From a bacterium (GTDB lineage: Bacteria > Babelota > Babeliae > Babelales > Vermiphilaceae): a stretch of 64,000 nucleotides of DNA. The notes below the pieces were generated by a model that saw only the letters and a program-made list of their open reading frames with translations, had not been told where the DNA came from and ran no database searches. Positions 1 through 7,669 of this stretch are shown one piece after another; the stretch's first letter is position 1, and each line of letters begins with the position of its first letter. The stretch lies in contig CP064961.1 of the NCBI GenBank assembly GCA_016699125.1, forward strand, positions 558,001-622,000, in the 5' to 3' direction. Both the position numbers and the translations under genes were made by a program.

Positions 1-108
1 CATCAAAACAATCCTGACGTCATTATTATCGACAGCACGGATCTTTCAATACCACAGGTGGTAGCACTGATGAAAGAGAAAATGGTCAACTATGCCGATC
101 ATCTCTGA
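1..108 (+). CDS. cmk: C-terminal fragment of cytidylate kinase
   Basis: The frame is open from the first base to a TGA at 106-108 and encodes 35 residues. The segment VIIIDSTDLSIPQVV matches the usual C-terminal strand-helix of bacterial CMP kinases (pattern IDTxxLxxxxVV). The rest of the gene lies upstream of the window. CMP kinase phosphorylates CMP and dCMP with ATP in the cytoplasm. The call rests only on this short tail, so another P-loop nucleotide kinase cannot be excluded. Confidence 0.6.
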   Translation, partial: HQNNPDVIIIDSTDLSIPQVVALMKEKMVNYADHL

Positions 109-651
109 TACATGCAACTTATTTATAATGGGTTTGATTTTCGTCTTTGCTTTGCTTTTTCCTCTGCTTTATTGCATTACTAGCAACTCTTACAACCATT
201 TCACTGCACCCCTCTGATTACCATCGAGTGATGACCCCCCTAAGATGCTTCAAATCTCCCTTTTTGAATGCCGGCTATCCAAAAGCACTTTTATCTGGCC
301 TCTTTGTTCATAAATCAGGTGTTTGCCATTCGTTTGGCTCATACATTTTCTCCTCCTGTTTCTGTTCAGCGACTAATGTAGGATCACCTGATTTTTTTTC
401 TACTCAGTGGTGCATTTGGCATTTGAAAGGGCCTCTTAGCTTTTTTCATTTCCAGCATTTTGGACACCTGTTTAAAACGTGATCCTTCTCGTTTATAAAG
501 GCTTTGTAGCTTATAATAATGAACTCTATAATATTTTTTTCCAAATATTAATATATCTATTGAAAGCACATTATTTTTTATGTTTTATTTGTAAAGTAAA
601 ATAATTTTAAACATACGTTTTACTTTTTTGAAATAGATCTTTAATTGATAA
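109..651. other. gene-poor stretch with an IS remnant
   Basis: Between the cmk tail and the next gene I find no credible native coding sequence. Positions 246-427 are a minus-strand remnant of an IS30-type element (separate entry). Positions 490-651 are very AT-rich and may hold the promoter of the gene at 652, but no convincing -35/-10 pair stands out. Confidence 0.6.
246..427 (-). mobile_element. 5' remnant of an IS30-family element
   Basis: Read on the minus strand, this matches the left end of the IS30 element at 60569-60735. It has a terminal repeat at 407-427 (complement ttcaaatgccaaatgcaccac), a purine-rich ribosome site, an ATG at 342, and codons giving MSQTNGKHLIYEQR followed by SKREI and a stop. 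Homology ends near 246, so only about 30 codons of the transposase survive. The A run that is one base short in the 60.7-kb copy has five A here, keeping KREI in frame. The remnant shows that this IS family has moved in this genome more than once. Confidence 0.85.
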
Positions 652-2163
652 ATGTGGAAGACTATGGGTAATAGAGGATATTCACTTTTAAAGATAAGCT
701 TTTTAATTTATTATTTTCATCATAATGATGCTATGAATATTCAATATGCTGCCGATGGTACCTTATCAAAAGCCTCCGTAATGCAGGCTGTTTTTGAAAA
801 AGAGTTTTTTCCTTATGCAGATATTATAAAGCATAGAAATATCGATGATGATGCATTAGTTTCGATTAAGACAGCCGAACACTTGGCTGATACCCAAGTA
901 ATAGAACAGTTAAAAATGCATGATACAAATAAAAAAAAATTGACTTTAATAAGTAACTTTTTTTCTCTACTTGATGATTCGGATGATATGCATAAGCTTT
1001 TTCGACTTTATACTGCCTTATCAACCTGTTCAAAAGATTTACATACGAGGATGCATGCTCTTCAGTTACCGCTTGGATACATGATTTATTTGCATTCCCA
1101 GTTAATGAGTTATTTGACTGAAAAACCGGGAACCCATTATGTACCATTTAAGGTTGCCCAAAGTAACTATTATCAAGCTAAAGAGTTTAAAAACACGTCT
1201 TTGCTTTCAAGGAACTGTCTTTTGCGTTCTGAAAAAAATCAGCTTGATATAATACTAATTCGTGCCATGAGGAATTTTAAATTTATTTCCTCTTTTTTTA
1301 AAAAGAGAGACACGAACTTATTGAAAACTCACCTTTACTACATGATCCTTGCATTAAAATATAACTTAAAAAAATATGATTTTATTAATGTCATAGTGGC
1401 TGAGGACGAATTTTATTTAGAAAAAGCGTTGAAAGCTTTTTCTGGGTCCGAACGAAAAAATGATGCTCTTTTTTATAAACGTCTTCACGCAAATGTGACC
1501 GCAATTGTTGTCGAGTTAATGTCTTTTTTTACAAAGGAAAATGGTTGTTCTGATATTAAAGTTCCTGCTTCATTTTTAACTGATCCTCGGTTATATGAAA
1601 AAATAAAAAGCTCAGGACCTTTTGATATACAACTTTTTGATGAAAGTCATGTATATAAAAATCCATTATTAGCTAATAACGAACAGTCTGATTTTTCAGT
1701 AGATGTATCTTCGACTGATTGCATTAAGCACTATCCTGTTCATCATAGTAAGCTGTATCTTCAACAGATACAGGCTTTAAAAAAGATATTTTTTTTGAAA
1801 AATAACAGCCGTGAAGTCCGTGGTAATGAAGTAACAGAATCTGTTTTATTAACAAAAGATAGTAGGTTCCTTCTGTTGAATCCTTTGTCTAAGCTTTTTT
1901 TTGATGGCAATTTTCTTACTTTTAACACTACCTATGGTACTCGGGGATATCAAGTTACACATATTTTGTATGACAAAGTGAAAGAGGAGCTTGCAACTGT
2001 TGGTCAATTGAATACAGAACAGTTGTTAAAAATTACAAAAAAAAAATATTATGGTAATGATGAAGCTCATTTTTCATACCTTTTAAAACCTGAAATTGGC
2101 TTTCAAGTTATAAAAGATAGCTATATAAAATTAAAATTACGTTTGTTGAATAAAGCAAGTTGA
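652..2163 (+). CDS. unknown protein, probably exported
   Basis: A 503-residue protein that I do not recognise. The first 30 residues contain a hydrophobic run (SLLKISFLIYYF) after basic residues, resembling an uncleaved or weak signal peptide. The remainder is mostly helical, rich in Lys, Phe and Tyr, without repeats or known motifs. The start is uncertain: the ATG at 652 has no Shine-Dalgarno site, and an ATG at 664 has GGAAG only three bases upstream. It converges on the small gene at 2202-2486, 38 bp away. Its AT-rich codon use is like that of the other unknown secreted genes here. Confidence 0.7.
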   Translation: MWKTMGNRGYSLLKISFLIYYFHHNDAMNIQYAADGTLSKASVMQAVFEKEFFPYADIIKHRNIDDDALVSIKTAEHLADTQVIEQLKMHDTNKKKLTLISNFFSLLDDSDDMHKLFRLYTALSTCSKDLHTRMHALQLPLGYMIYLHSQLMSYLTEKPGTHYVPFKVAQSNYYQAKEFKNTSLLSRNCLLRSEKNQLDIILIRAMRNFKFISSFFKKRDTNLLKTHLYYMILALKYNLKKYDFINVIVAEDEFYLEKALKAFSGSERKNDALFYKRLHANVTAIVVELMSFFTKENGCSDIKVPASFLTDPRLYEKIKSSGPFDIQLFDESHVYKNPLLANNEQSDFSVDVSSTDCIKHYPVHHSKLYLQQIQALKKIFFLKNNSREVRGNEVTESVLLTKDSRFLLLNPLSKLFFDGNFLTFNTTYGTRGYQVTHILYDKVKEELATVGQLNTEQLLKITKKKYYGNDEAHFSYLLKPEIGFQVIKDSYIKLKLRLLNKAS

Positions 2164-2201
2164 TTTTACGGCGAAAAATAGTGAAATTATGATAAGGTTA
2201 G

Positions 2202-2486
2202 CTAGTATGAAAGGAATTTGTATATTTGGTCTTGATACATTTCTAATATTCCTTCAAGTGCACAATAGCTGGTCAAGTGTGTAGTGGCAAAATCCATTTT
2301 ATCAGCAGTATTAAACTGATGATAAAATGGATGACGTTTTTTTTCAAGTTCCCCTTGCATGTATCGCACGGTAAGAAGTTTTTCTTTTTGATCACCTGCA
2401 CCTATATTGAATGGTTCACTTTCAACTGGCCAAACCATAATACTGCTGCATAAAAATATAAATAGTATTATGGTCAGTATGTACAT
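2202..2486 (-). CDS. small secreted protein, unknown
   Basis: A 94-residue protein starting with a classic signal peptide (MYILTIILFIFLCSSIMVWPVES). The mature part would be about 70 residues, containing a charged stretch and one Cys. No family is recognised. It lies alone between two unknown plus-strand genes. Coding status is supported mainly by the signal peptide and lack of a competing frame, so confidence is moderate. Confidence 0.5.
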   Translation of the reverse strand: MYILTIILFIFLCSSIMVWPVESEPFNIGAGDQKEKLLTVRYMQGELEKKRHPFYHQFNTADKMDFATTHLTSYCALEGILEMYQDQIYKFLSY

Positions 2487-2642
2487 GAAAAACTTTTGTC
2501 TGCTTTAAAATATGGTTAGTATATCGCCGTACAACAGTTAAAAAAATCTATGCTACAGACAAATCATATTTGCTTTTTGCGATATATTTATTACTGTTAT
2601 TACTAAGTTTATAATCATCACTGATAATGTAAAGGATTAGCT

Positions 2643-3023
2643 ATGTTTCCCAAAAGATATATTTTAATGACTTTGTGCATGGTTTTTATTGCTGAAAATA
2701 TACAAGCACATAATGGGCCAAAGGATGAAGGAATAGTCGTATACGATCGTCCAGAGGTTTTTAGCAACTCGCCAGAAAATCAAGCTGTGCCTAAAGAAGA
2801 GTCAGATACAGCGAGAGCCAGAATCATAGCAAGAAGATTAGCAGAAGTTGAGACAAAAATGAATAAGCTAGAAGAGCTAGCAAATGTGCCATTCTATCGA
2901 CCGAATATTTGGCTGCCACATACATACAAAAATATGCCAACTGGAACGACACCTAAAATAGTGGGGTGGTTCGGTTTCATTGCAGCTGGATTTTTGTACC
3001 TTGGTAAGGATCTTTTGAAATAA
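2643..3023 (+). CDS. small exported protein with C-terminal membrane helix
   Basis: A 126-residue protein with an AAAGGA ribosome site upstream of ATG 2643. It has a signal peptide (MFPKRYILMTLCMVFIAENIQA), a charged helical middle with a short coiled-coil-like stretch (residues about 60-85), and a C-terminal hydrophobic segment (IVGWFGFIAAGFLYLG) followed by Lys. Signal peptide plus C-terminal anchor recurs in several unknown genes of this window, for example at 11780, 22071, 22649, 23483 and 40598. Function is unknown. Confidence 0.65.
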   Translation: MFPKRYILMTLCMVFIAENIQAHNGPKDEGIVVYDRPEVFSNSPENQAVPKEESDTARARIIARRLAEVETKMNKLEELANVPFYRPNIWLPHTYKNMPTGTTPKIVGWFGFIAAGFLYLGKDLLK

Positions 3024-3169
3024 AAATTATATTTTTACTTTTTGCTACCTTTAAACCATATCAATCAATCAGCATTAAAAACGTTTGAGAAATCAAAACA
3101 GGCGTGCCTGTTGCATTTTTTTGCAGATTGATATACGGTTTTAACATTCATCATTTTTTAAATACGTAC

Positions 3170-4912
3170 ATGCTTTTTTCAGATATTATTGCTACTTTTG
3201 AGTTGATCGAAAATACAAAAGCTCGTAACGAAATTACTCAACTAATTGCAGAACTTTTCAAGCAGGCTAATTCTGAAGAGGCTGCAATTGTTTGCTATCT
3301 CTCATTGGGCCAGCTCTGGCCTCCTTTTGTCAATAAACAGCTTGCGATTGGTGAAAAAATAGCGTTACAGGCTGTTGCAGCTTTGACTGGCAGATCTGAA
3401 AAAGAGATTGCCCAGATGGCAAAAAAGCAGGGAGATGTCGGGCTTGTATGTCAACAGTATGAATGGCAACCAGTAGGTAATCCGTTAACCATTATTCAGG
3501 TATTTCAAAAACTTATTGAGATCGCCGAAATTCAAGGTAGTGGCGCTATTGATCTGAAAATTGTCAAACTGGTTGAGCTTTTGTCTGCACATGATGCTGT
3601 GGCGGCAAAATATATTATCAGAATTATTTTGGCAAAATTGCGACTCGGTTTTTCCGACATGACGTTACTTGATGCATTATCAGTTGCCATGACAGGTGAC
3701 AAAAAAGGGCGTGAAATTATTGAAAATGCTTATAATCTTTGCGCTGACATTGGAATGATTGCGCGCAATGCAAAGCAGTATGGCCTTGCATATGTAGCGC
3801 AACAGCAGATTGTGGTTGGGGTTCCCATCATACCTGCAGCAGCAGAAAGGCTTCCTACAGCGCAGGCTATTTTTGATAAGTTGGGACCTTGCGTTGCACA
3901 GCCAAAACTAGACGGCTTTCGTGTACAGGTTCATATCAATAAAACTGATGCAGCACCACGCCTTTCTTTTTTTTCACGTAATTTAAAAGACATGTCAGGT
4001 ATGTTTCCGGACCTTGAAGCAGAACTTTTAAAGGTACCAGTGACTAGTATAATTTTTGAAGGAGAGGCGATTGTGTTTGATCAAAACACAAAGCAGTTTT
4101 TGCCTTTTCAAGATACGGTAAAGCGCAAGCGAAAATATGACATTGACCTTATTGCACAGGAATATCCTCTGAAATTTTTTATTTTTGACCTCCTTTTTTT
4201 AAATGGAGAGTCGATGCTGTCATATTCGCATCAGATGCGTCGACAAAAATTACAGGAGGTTTGTACAAACTATGCTTCTGACTTAATACAGATAATAGAT
4301 GAACACCCTGTATCTGATGCAAAGGCACTGGAAAGCTATTTTCACCAGATGATTGATGTGGGGCTTGAGGGGATTGTGGTTAAGAAACCGGCTGCAATGT
4401 ATCGACCAGGAAAACGTGATTTTAACTGGATTAAGTTAAAACGACAAGAAGAAGGCCATCTGGAAGATACAATTGACTGTGTTGTTCTAGGATATTACAA
4501 GGGAGAAGGAAAGCGGGCTGCGTTTGGAATTGGTGCATTTTTGGTAGGTATTTATAACAAAGAGTCCGACTGTTTTCAAACGATTGCCAAAATTGGTACT
4601 GGATTGACTGATCAAGAATGGTGCCAATTAAAAGAAAAAGCTGATCTAGTATTGGTCAATGAACAACCACACAATGTTGTGTGTGCTAGCTCATTGATGC
4701 CTGATGTTTGGGTTGCTCCGGAAATTGTCTGTATTGTGCGAGCAGATGAGATTACTGTTTCTCCTGTTCATACGGCTGGCAAAACGATTGATACTTTGGG
4801 TTTTGCATTACGATTTCCACGAATTATGGGATATCGTAATGACAAAAGCTCATTTAATGCAACGACTGATCAGGAGATCAAACGTTTTTATGAAGATCAG
4901 TTTAGACGATAA
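3170..4912 (+). CDS. lig: ATP-dependent DNA ligase, archaeal-like
   Basis: A 580-residue ligase that seals nicks in DNA through a lysyl-AMP intermediate. The nucleotidyltransferase motif I KLDG has its adenylated lysine at residue 246, followed by FEGEAIVFD (III), FFIFDLLFLNG (IIIa), EGIVVKKP (IV) and WIKLKR (V). The first 200 residues match the DNA-binding domain of archaeal/eukaryotic LigI-type enzymes, and the C-terminal OB domain ends with RFPR...DK and an ATT-D/E motif. The ATG at 3170 is chosen because homologs begin at this FSDIIATFE-like segment; the frame is open further upstream. Most bacteria use NAD-dependent LigA for replication. Whether LigA is also present cannot be seen here. 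The stop codon lies inside the terminator stem. Confidence 0.93.
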   Translation: MLFSDIIATFELIENTKARNEITQLIAELFKQANSEEAAIVCYLSLGQLWPPFVNKQLAIGEKIALQAVAALTGRSEKEIAQMAKKQGDVGLVCQQYEWQPVGNPLTIIQVFQKLIEIAEIQGSGAIDLKIVKLVELLSAHDAVAAKYIIRIILAKLRLGFSDMTLLDALSVAMTGDKKGREIIENAYNLCADIGMIARNAKQYGLAYVAQQQIVVGVPIIPAAAERLPTAQAIFDKLGPCVAQPKLDGFRVQVHINKTDAAPRLSFFSRNLKDMSGMFPDLEAELLKVPVTSIIFEGEAIVFDQNTKQFLPFQDTVKRKRKYDIDLIAQEYPLKFFIFDLLFLNGESMLSYSHQMRRQKLQEVCTNYASDLIQIIDEHPVSDAKALESYFHQMIDVGLEGIVVKKPAAMYRPGKRDFNWIKLKRQEEGHLEDTIDCVVLGYYKGEGKRAAFGIGAFLVGIYNKESDCFQTIAKIGTGLTDQEWCQLKEKADLVLVNEQPHNVVCASSLMPDVWVAPEIVCIVRADEITVSPVHTAGKTIDTLGFALRFPRIMGYRNDKSSFNATTDQEIKRFYEDQFRR

Positions 4913-4955
4913 TATTGTTTGTTCTATTGTCTAAACTGATTTATTCTTTTTTTTA
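4898..4955. terminator. terminator at the end of the ligase gene
   Basis: CAGTTTAGAC at 4898-4907 pairs perfectly with GTCTAAACTG at 4929-4938. The stem extends inward by four more pairs including one G-T. A T-rich run follows at 4945-4954. The left arm includes the last ligase codons and the TAA. The opposing gene ends at 4953, so the hairpin may also limit convergent transcription. Confidence 0.75.
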
Positions 4956-5768
4956 GTTGTTTGCTGCATGTTGTATAATGAATTTTACTGTTCCAGGACC
5001 TATTGGAAGTACATAAAATGGTGTATCTAGGTGCGATCTAAACTGTAAAGGGTAATCGATATGTACATACAGAGTCTGACCAACATTAGCACCTAAAAAT
5101 AGTACGGATTGGTTTGTATCGTTTGCATTCATTAATGTGACTGGATTATTAAGGCGAATATGCACATCTTGCGTATCTGCCAAAAAAGCACATAATCCAT
5201 CGACTAAACATAATCCTTCTAAATTGATGTCTTCATCTACAATAGTAGCACCTGAAAAAGTACGTGAAATCGTATCTTCTGGTAAGGTAATCGCTCTATT
5301 GCCGACTGGACTGAAAAGCACCCTTTGATTGTTGACTATAGTCCATTGAACTGCTGAGATAGTTGGTTTTTTTATTATTTCTAAATTATGAAAAGGCAAG
5401 CGTCGAAATTCAGTGTTATTATTGATCGCAAAAAGGAATCGATGTTCATTTGTGCCGGTGAAAACTATTTTTGATTTGTGGTCATTATTTCCGATAAACG
5501 TAGTATCAAGTTCTGGATCAGAGAGTTCTTTTTCTGAACTTATGAACATATCGGTGTCTTGAGCATTAAACCTCATGGTTTTAAGCTCGACAATGCCTGA
5601 AAAAGAGACTGGTTCATTGGTAAAGTTAAAGTTCTTTGGCATTTTGTTGGTGGAAAAGAGCTGTGCAATTTTTTCGCTGTACTGATCGATAATAAAGGAA
5701 GGTTTGTCTGAAGCATAAATCTGAAGTATCGGTAGGGCGAAGATAATAAAGTTTAACATTTTTTTCAT
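4953..5768 (-). CDS. secreted protein, unknown
   Basis: A 271-residue protein beginning at the ATG at 5768, preceded by GAAAGGAT at good spacing. An upstream extension of the frame to 5843 would run into the HU terminator and is rejected. A signal peptide (MKKMLNFIIFALPILQIYAS) is followed by a Ser/Thr/Asn-rich, beta-strand-like sequence with many hydrophobic alternations (for example LEGLCLVDGLCAFL), which could be a beta-helix or beta-sandwich surface protein. No known family is recognised. Confidence 0.65.
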   Translation of the reverse strand: MKKMLNFIIFALPILQIYASDKPSFIIDQYSEKIAQLFSTNKMPKNFNFTNEPVSFSGIVELKTMRFNAQDTDMFISSEKELSDPELDTTFIGNNDHKSKIVFTGTNEHRFLFAINNNTEFRRLPFHNLEIIKKPTISAVQWTIVNNQRVLFSPVGNRAITLPEDTISRTFSGATIVDEDINLEGLCLVDGLCAFLADTQDVHIRLNNPVTLMNANDTNQSVLFLGANVGQTLYVHIDYPLQFRSHLDTPFYVLPIGPGTVKFIIQHAANN

Positions 5769-5808
5769 TACAATATCCTTTCTTGCTTTGTTGTAACTTG
5801 AAATATTC

Positions 5809-5853
5809 AAAAGGGAAAGATCTTCATGTTGAAAGCAGCTCAAGATCTTTCCC
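5809..5853 (-). terminator. terminator downstream of HU gene
   Basis: GGGAAAGATCTT (5813-5824) and AAGATCTTTCCC (5842-5853) form a perfect 12-bp stem with a 17-base loop. On the minus strand it is followed by TTTT. It lies 20 bp after the HU stop codon and also separates HU from the secreted protein gene downstream. Confidence 0.8.
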
Positions 5854-5873
5854 GGTTACTGGAGTCTTTTTGC

Positions 5874-6158
5874 TTAGGCAGTTTTTAGAAGCATTGCTTT
5901 ACGAAGATCTTTTCCAGCCTTAAAGCGAGCGACTCTTGATGCAGGAAGATCTATACGTTTTTTAGTTGCAGGATTGATACCAATGCGTGGAGGTCGAACT
6001 GTTACAGAAAAGCTTCCAAACCCTGTGATAGAAACTTTTTCACCCTTCTTAAGAGAACGACGGATTGCTCCAATAAAGGCATCTACAACCCGCAAGACAT
6101 CTCGCTTTGAAAATGTGGTTTCTTCGCTCAATTCATTTATTAACTCGCTTTTATTCAT
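5874..6158 (-). CDS. HU/IHF-family DNA-binding protein
   Basis: A 94-residue nucleoid protein. It shows the family landmarks: MNKSELINELS start, GEKVSITGFGSF in the beta core, the DNA-minor-groove arm with PRIGINPATKK, and the FKAGKDLRKA C-terminal helix. Dimers bend and compact DNA. The ATG at 6158 has AAGGAG eight bases upstream. It is transcribed divergently from tatD and ends at its own hairpin. A second HU gene lies at 43634-43906 with clearly different sequence, so the genome could form homo- or heterodimers. Confidence 0.95.
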   Translation of the reverse strand: MNKSELINELSEETTFSKRDVLRVVDAFIGAIRRSLKKGEKVSITGFGSFSVTVRPPRIGINPATKKRIDLPASRVARFKAGKDLRKAMLLKTA

Positions 6159-6181
6159 GGATACTCCTTAAGGTTAGAATG

Positions 6182-6187
6182 ATTATA
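6182..6187 (-). promoter_or_regulatory. candidate -10 box for HU gene
   Basis: On the minus strand this reads TATAAT, 24 bases upstream of the HU start codon, in the divergent HU-tatD gap. No good -35 hexamer is seen at 16-18 bases upstream. Confidence 0.4.
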
Positions 6188-6315
6188 AAGTACAATAGCC
6201 TACCAATACGCTGCTTTTGCTTTGGTATTCTTCTTTATTTTTTACAAATCTCTGTGTAAGATATAGTCAGATCAAAAAAAAATGTCAAATACTTCTAGTA
6301 TATTGGAGAATTTTA

Positions 6316-7122
6316 GTGGTAGATACGCATTGTCATCTTGATATTGTAGTTGAAAAAAAAATTGAAAATTTTTCATATAAACAGATGCTCCAATGGTACA
6401 TTAAAAGAGCTTCTGATCGCGGAGTTTCTACTCTGGTGAATGTTGGAACCACTGTTGAAGATAGTCGAAAATATGTTGATCTTGCATTACAGTACTCCCA
6501 TTTATTTGCAGTGGTAGGGCTTCATCCGACTGAAGTGGCTTCCGATTGGCCAGATAAACTCCTGCAATTAGAGCCTTTTTGTATGAATAAAAAAAAATAT
6601 AAAGTGGTTGGCATTGGCGAATGTGGCATTGATCTGTTTCACAAAAACGAGACGCTTAATATGCAAAAGGATGCGTTTAAAAGTCATATTGAGTATGCAT
6701 TGCAATATGATTTGGCCCTAGTTGTACATAGTAGGAATGCATATGATCAGACGCTTCATATTTTGGAACCGTATGTGTCAGATTTAAAGCGAGTTGTTTT
6801 TCACTGTTTTTCTTATGATAAAGCTTTTTCAGATCAGGTAGAGCAGTGGGGTTTTTTGATGGGAATTGGAGGTCCAATAACCTATCCTAAAAATCAAGTT
6901 TTACGTGACGTTTTTACTTCATGTCGTGAAACTTCGTTTGTTTTAGAAACAGACGCACCATTCTTGCCAGTTCAGTCTATGCGTGGAAAACAGAATGAGC
7001 CACAACATATTGCAGACATTGCTCTTTTTATTGCACAATTACGAGGCGTTTCCGTTGATTATATCGATAATATCACAACAGCAAACGCAGAACGACTTTT
7101 CCGTTTTAGCGAGTATACGTAG
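6316..7122 (+). CDS. tatD: TatD-family metal-dependent DNase
   Basis: A 268-residue TIM-barrel hydrolase. The N-terminal metal site VDTHCHLD, the GLHP and GIGECGID strands, HSRNAYD, and the C-terminal ETDAPFL segment are all present in the family order. TatD enzymes are Mg-dependent deoxyribonucleases or phosphoesterases acting in DNA repair and degradation. A GTG start at 6316 is chosen: GGAGAA lies five bases upstream and the family normally begins right at this HxH motif. The frame is open upstream to 6217, but that extension has no homology and a poor ribosome site. The end overlaps the convergent membrane hydrolase gene by 17 bp. Confidence 0.9.
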   Translation: MVDTHCHLDIVVEKKIENFSYKQMLQWYIKRASDRGVSTLVNVGTTVEDSRKYVDLALQYSHLFAVVGLHPTEVASDWPDKLLQLEPFCMNKKKYKVVGIGECGIDLFHKNETLNMQKDAFKSHIEYALQYDLALVVHSRNAYDQTLHILEPYVSDLKRVVFHCFSYDKAFSDQVEQWGFLMGIGGPITYPKNQVLRDVFTSCRETSFVLETDAPFLPVQSMRGKQNEPQHIADIALFIAQLRGVSVDYIDNITTANAERLFRFSEYT

Positions 7123-7666
7123 TACTTATTTTTTTTCCATGAAGTTTTTTCAGAAAATTTTTTAATCCATAATCTAAAATCAGGTGGGAGTAGGTTCCGA
7201 TACAGAAAAAAAAGCAGTGTGGCTTAATCTGTTTGGCCAGTTCGTTATTACAGCTGTAGACAAAACTCCATGTGCATATGGTTCCTGTTGTTAAAAAAAG
7301 GGGATGATGAAAAATGCCACGATGTTTTACTATTATGGGGACGAGTGATATCCATAAAATATAAAGAATCTGTTTATCATACTGTATATAAATCATCGGT
7401 ATGGTAATAAAGAACAGAAAAAAATAAAAATAATACTGTCCTTTGCTTTTGATATCAATATCAGGAAATAGACCGCCGATTAATGTTATAATTAATAACT
7501 CAACAGTTAAAATAGGAGAAGGTTGAATGAAAAAATATGAAGGAGGCAACAAGCATAAAAAACAAAAAAAACTAAAACTTATGTGTTTTTGATATCCAGC
7601 CATGAGAATCCATTTTTTGCATTGGCAGTTTTGTAAGTATAGCGCTATGTAACCTTTATGCAACAT
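7106..7666 (-). CDS. YdjM-like membrane metal-dependent hydrolase
   Basis: A 186-residue integral membrane protein with about four or five helices. It has the family signature positions GGLFPDIDIKS, KHRGIFHHPLF and GTYSHLILDYG, whose His and Asp residues probably bind a metal. This matches the YdjM/DUF457 family of predicted membrane hydrolases. The substrate is unknown. The ATG at 7666 begins three bases after the spoIID stop codon, implying co-transcription with the genes upstream. An ATG at 7603 (MAGYQKHISF) is an alternative start closer to the family's usual N-terminus. Confidence 0.75.
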   Translation of the reverse strand: MLHKGYIALYLQNCQCKKWILMAGYQKHISFSFFCFLCLLPPSYFFIQPSPILTVELLIITLIGGLFPDIDIKSKGQYYFYFFLFFITIPMIYIQYDKQILYILWISLVPIIVKHRGIFHHPLFLTTGTICTWSFVYSCNNELAKQIKPHCFFFCIGTYSHLILDYGLKNFLKKLHGKKISTTYTR

Positions 7667-7669
7667 AGG

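Noticed and set aside
147..482. Plus-strand open frame of 111 codons
   Set aside because: It lies antisense to the IS30 remnant and has no ribosome site or protein-like pattern.
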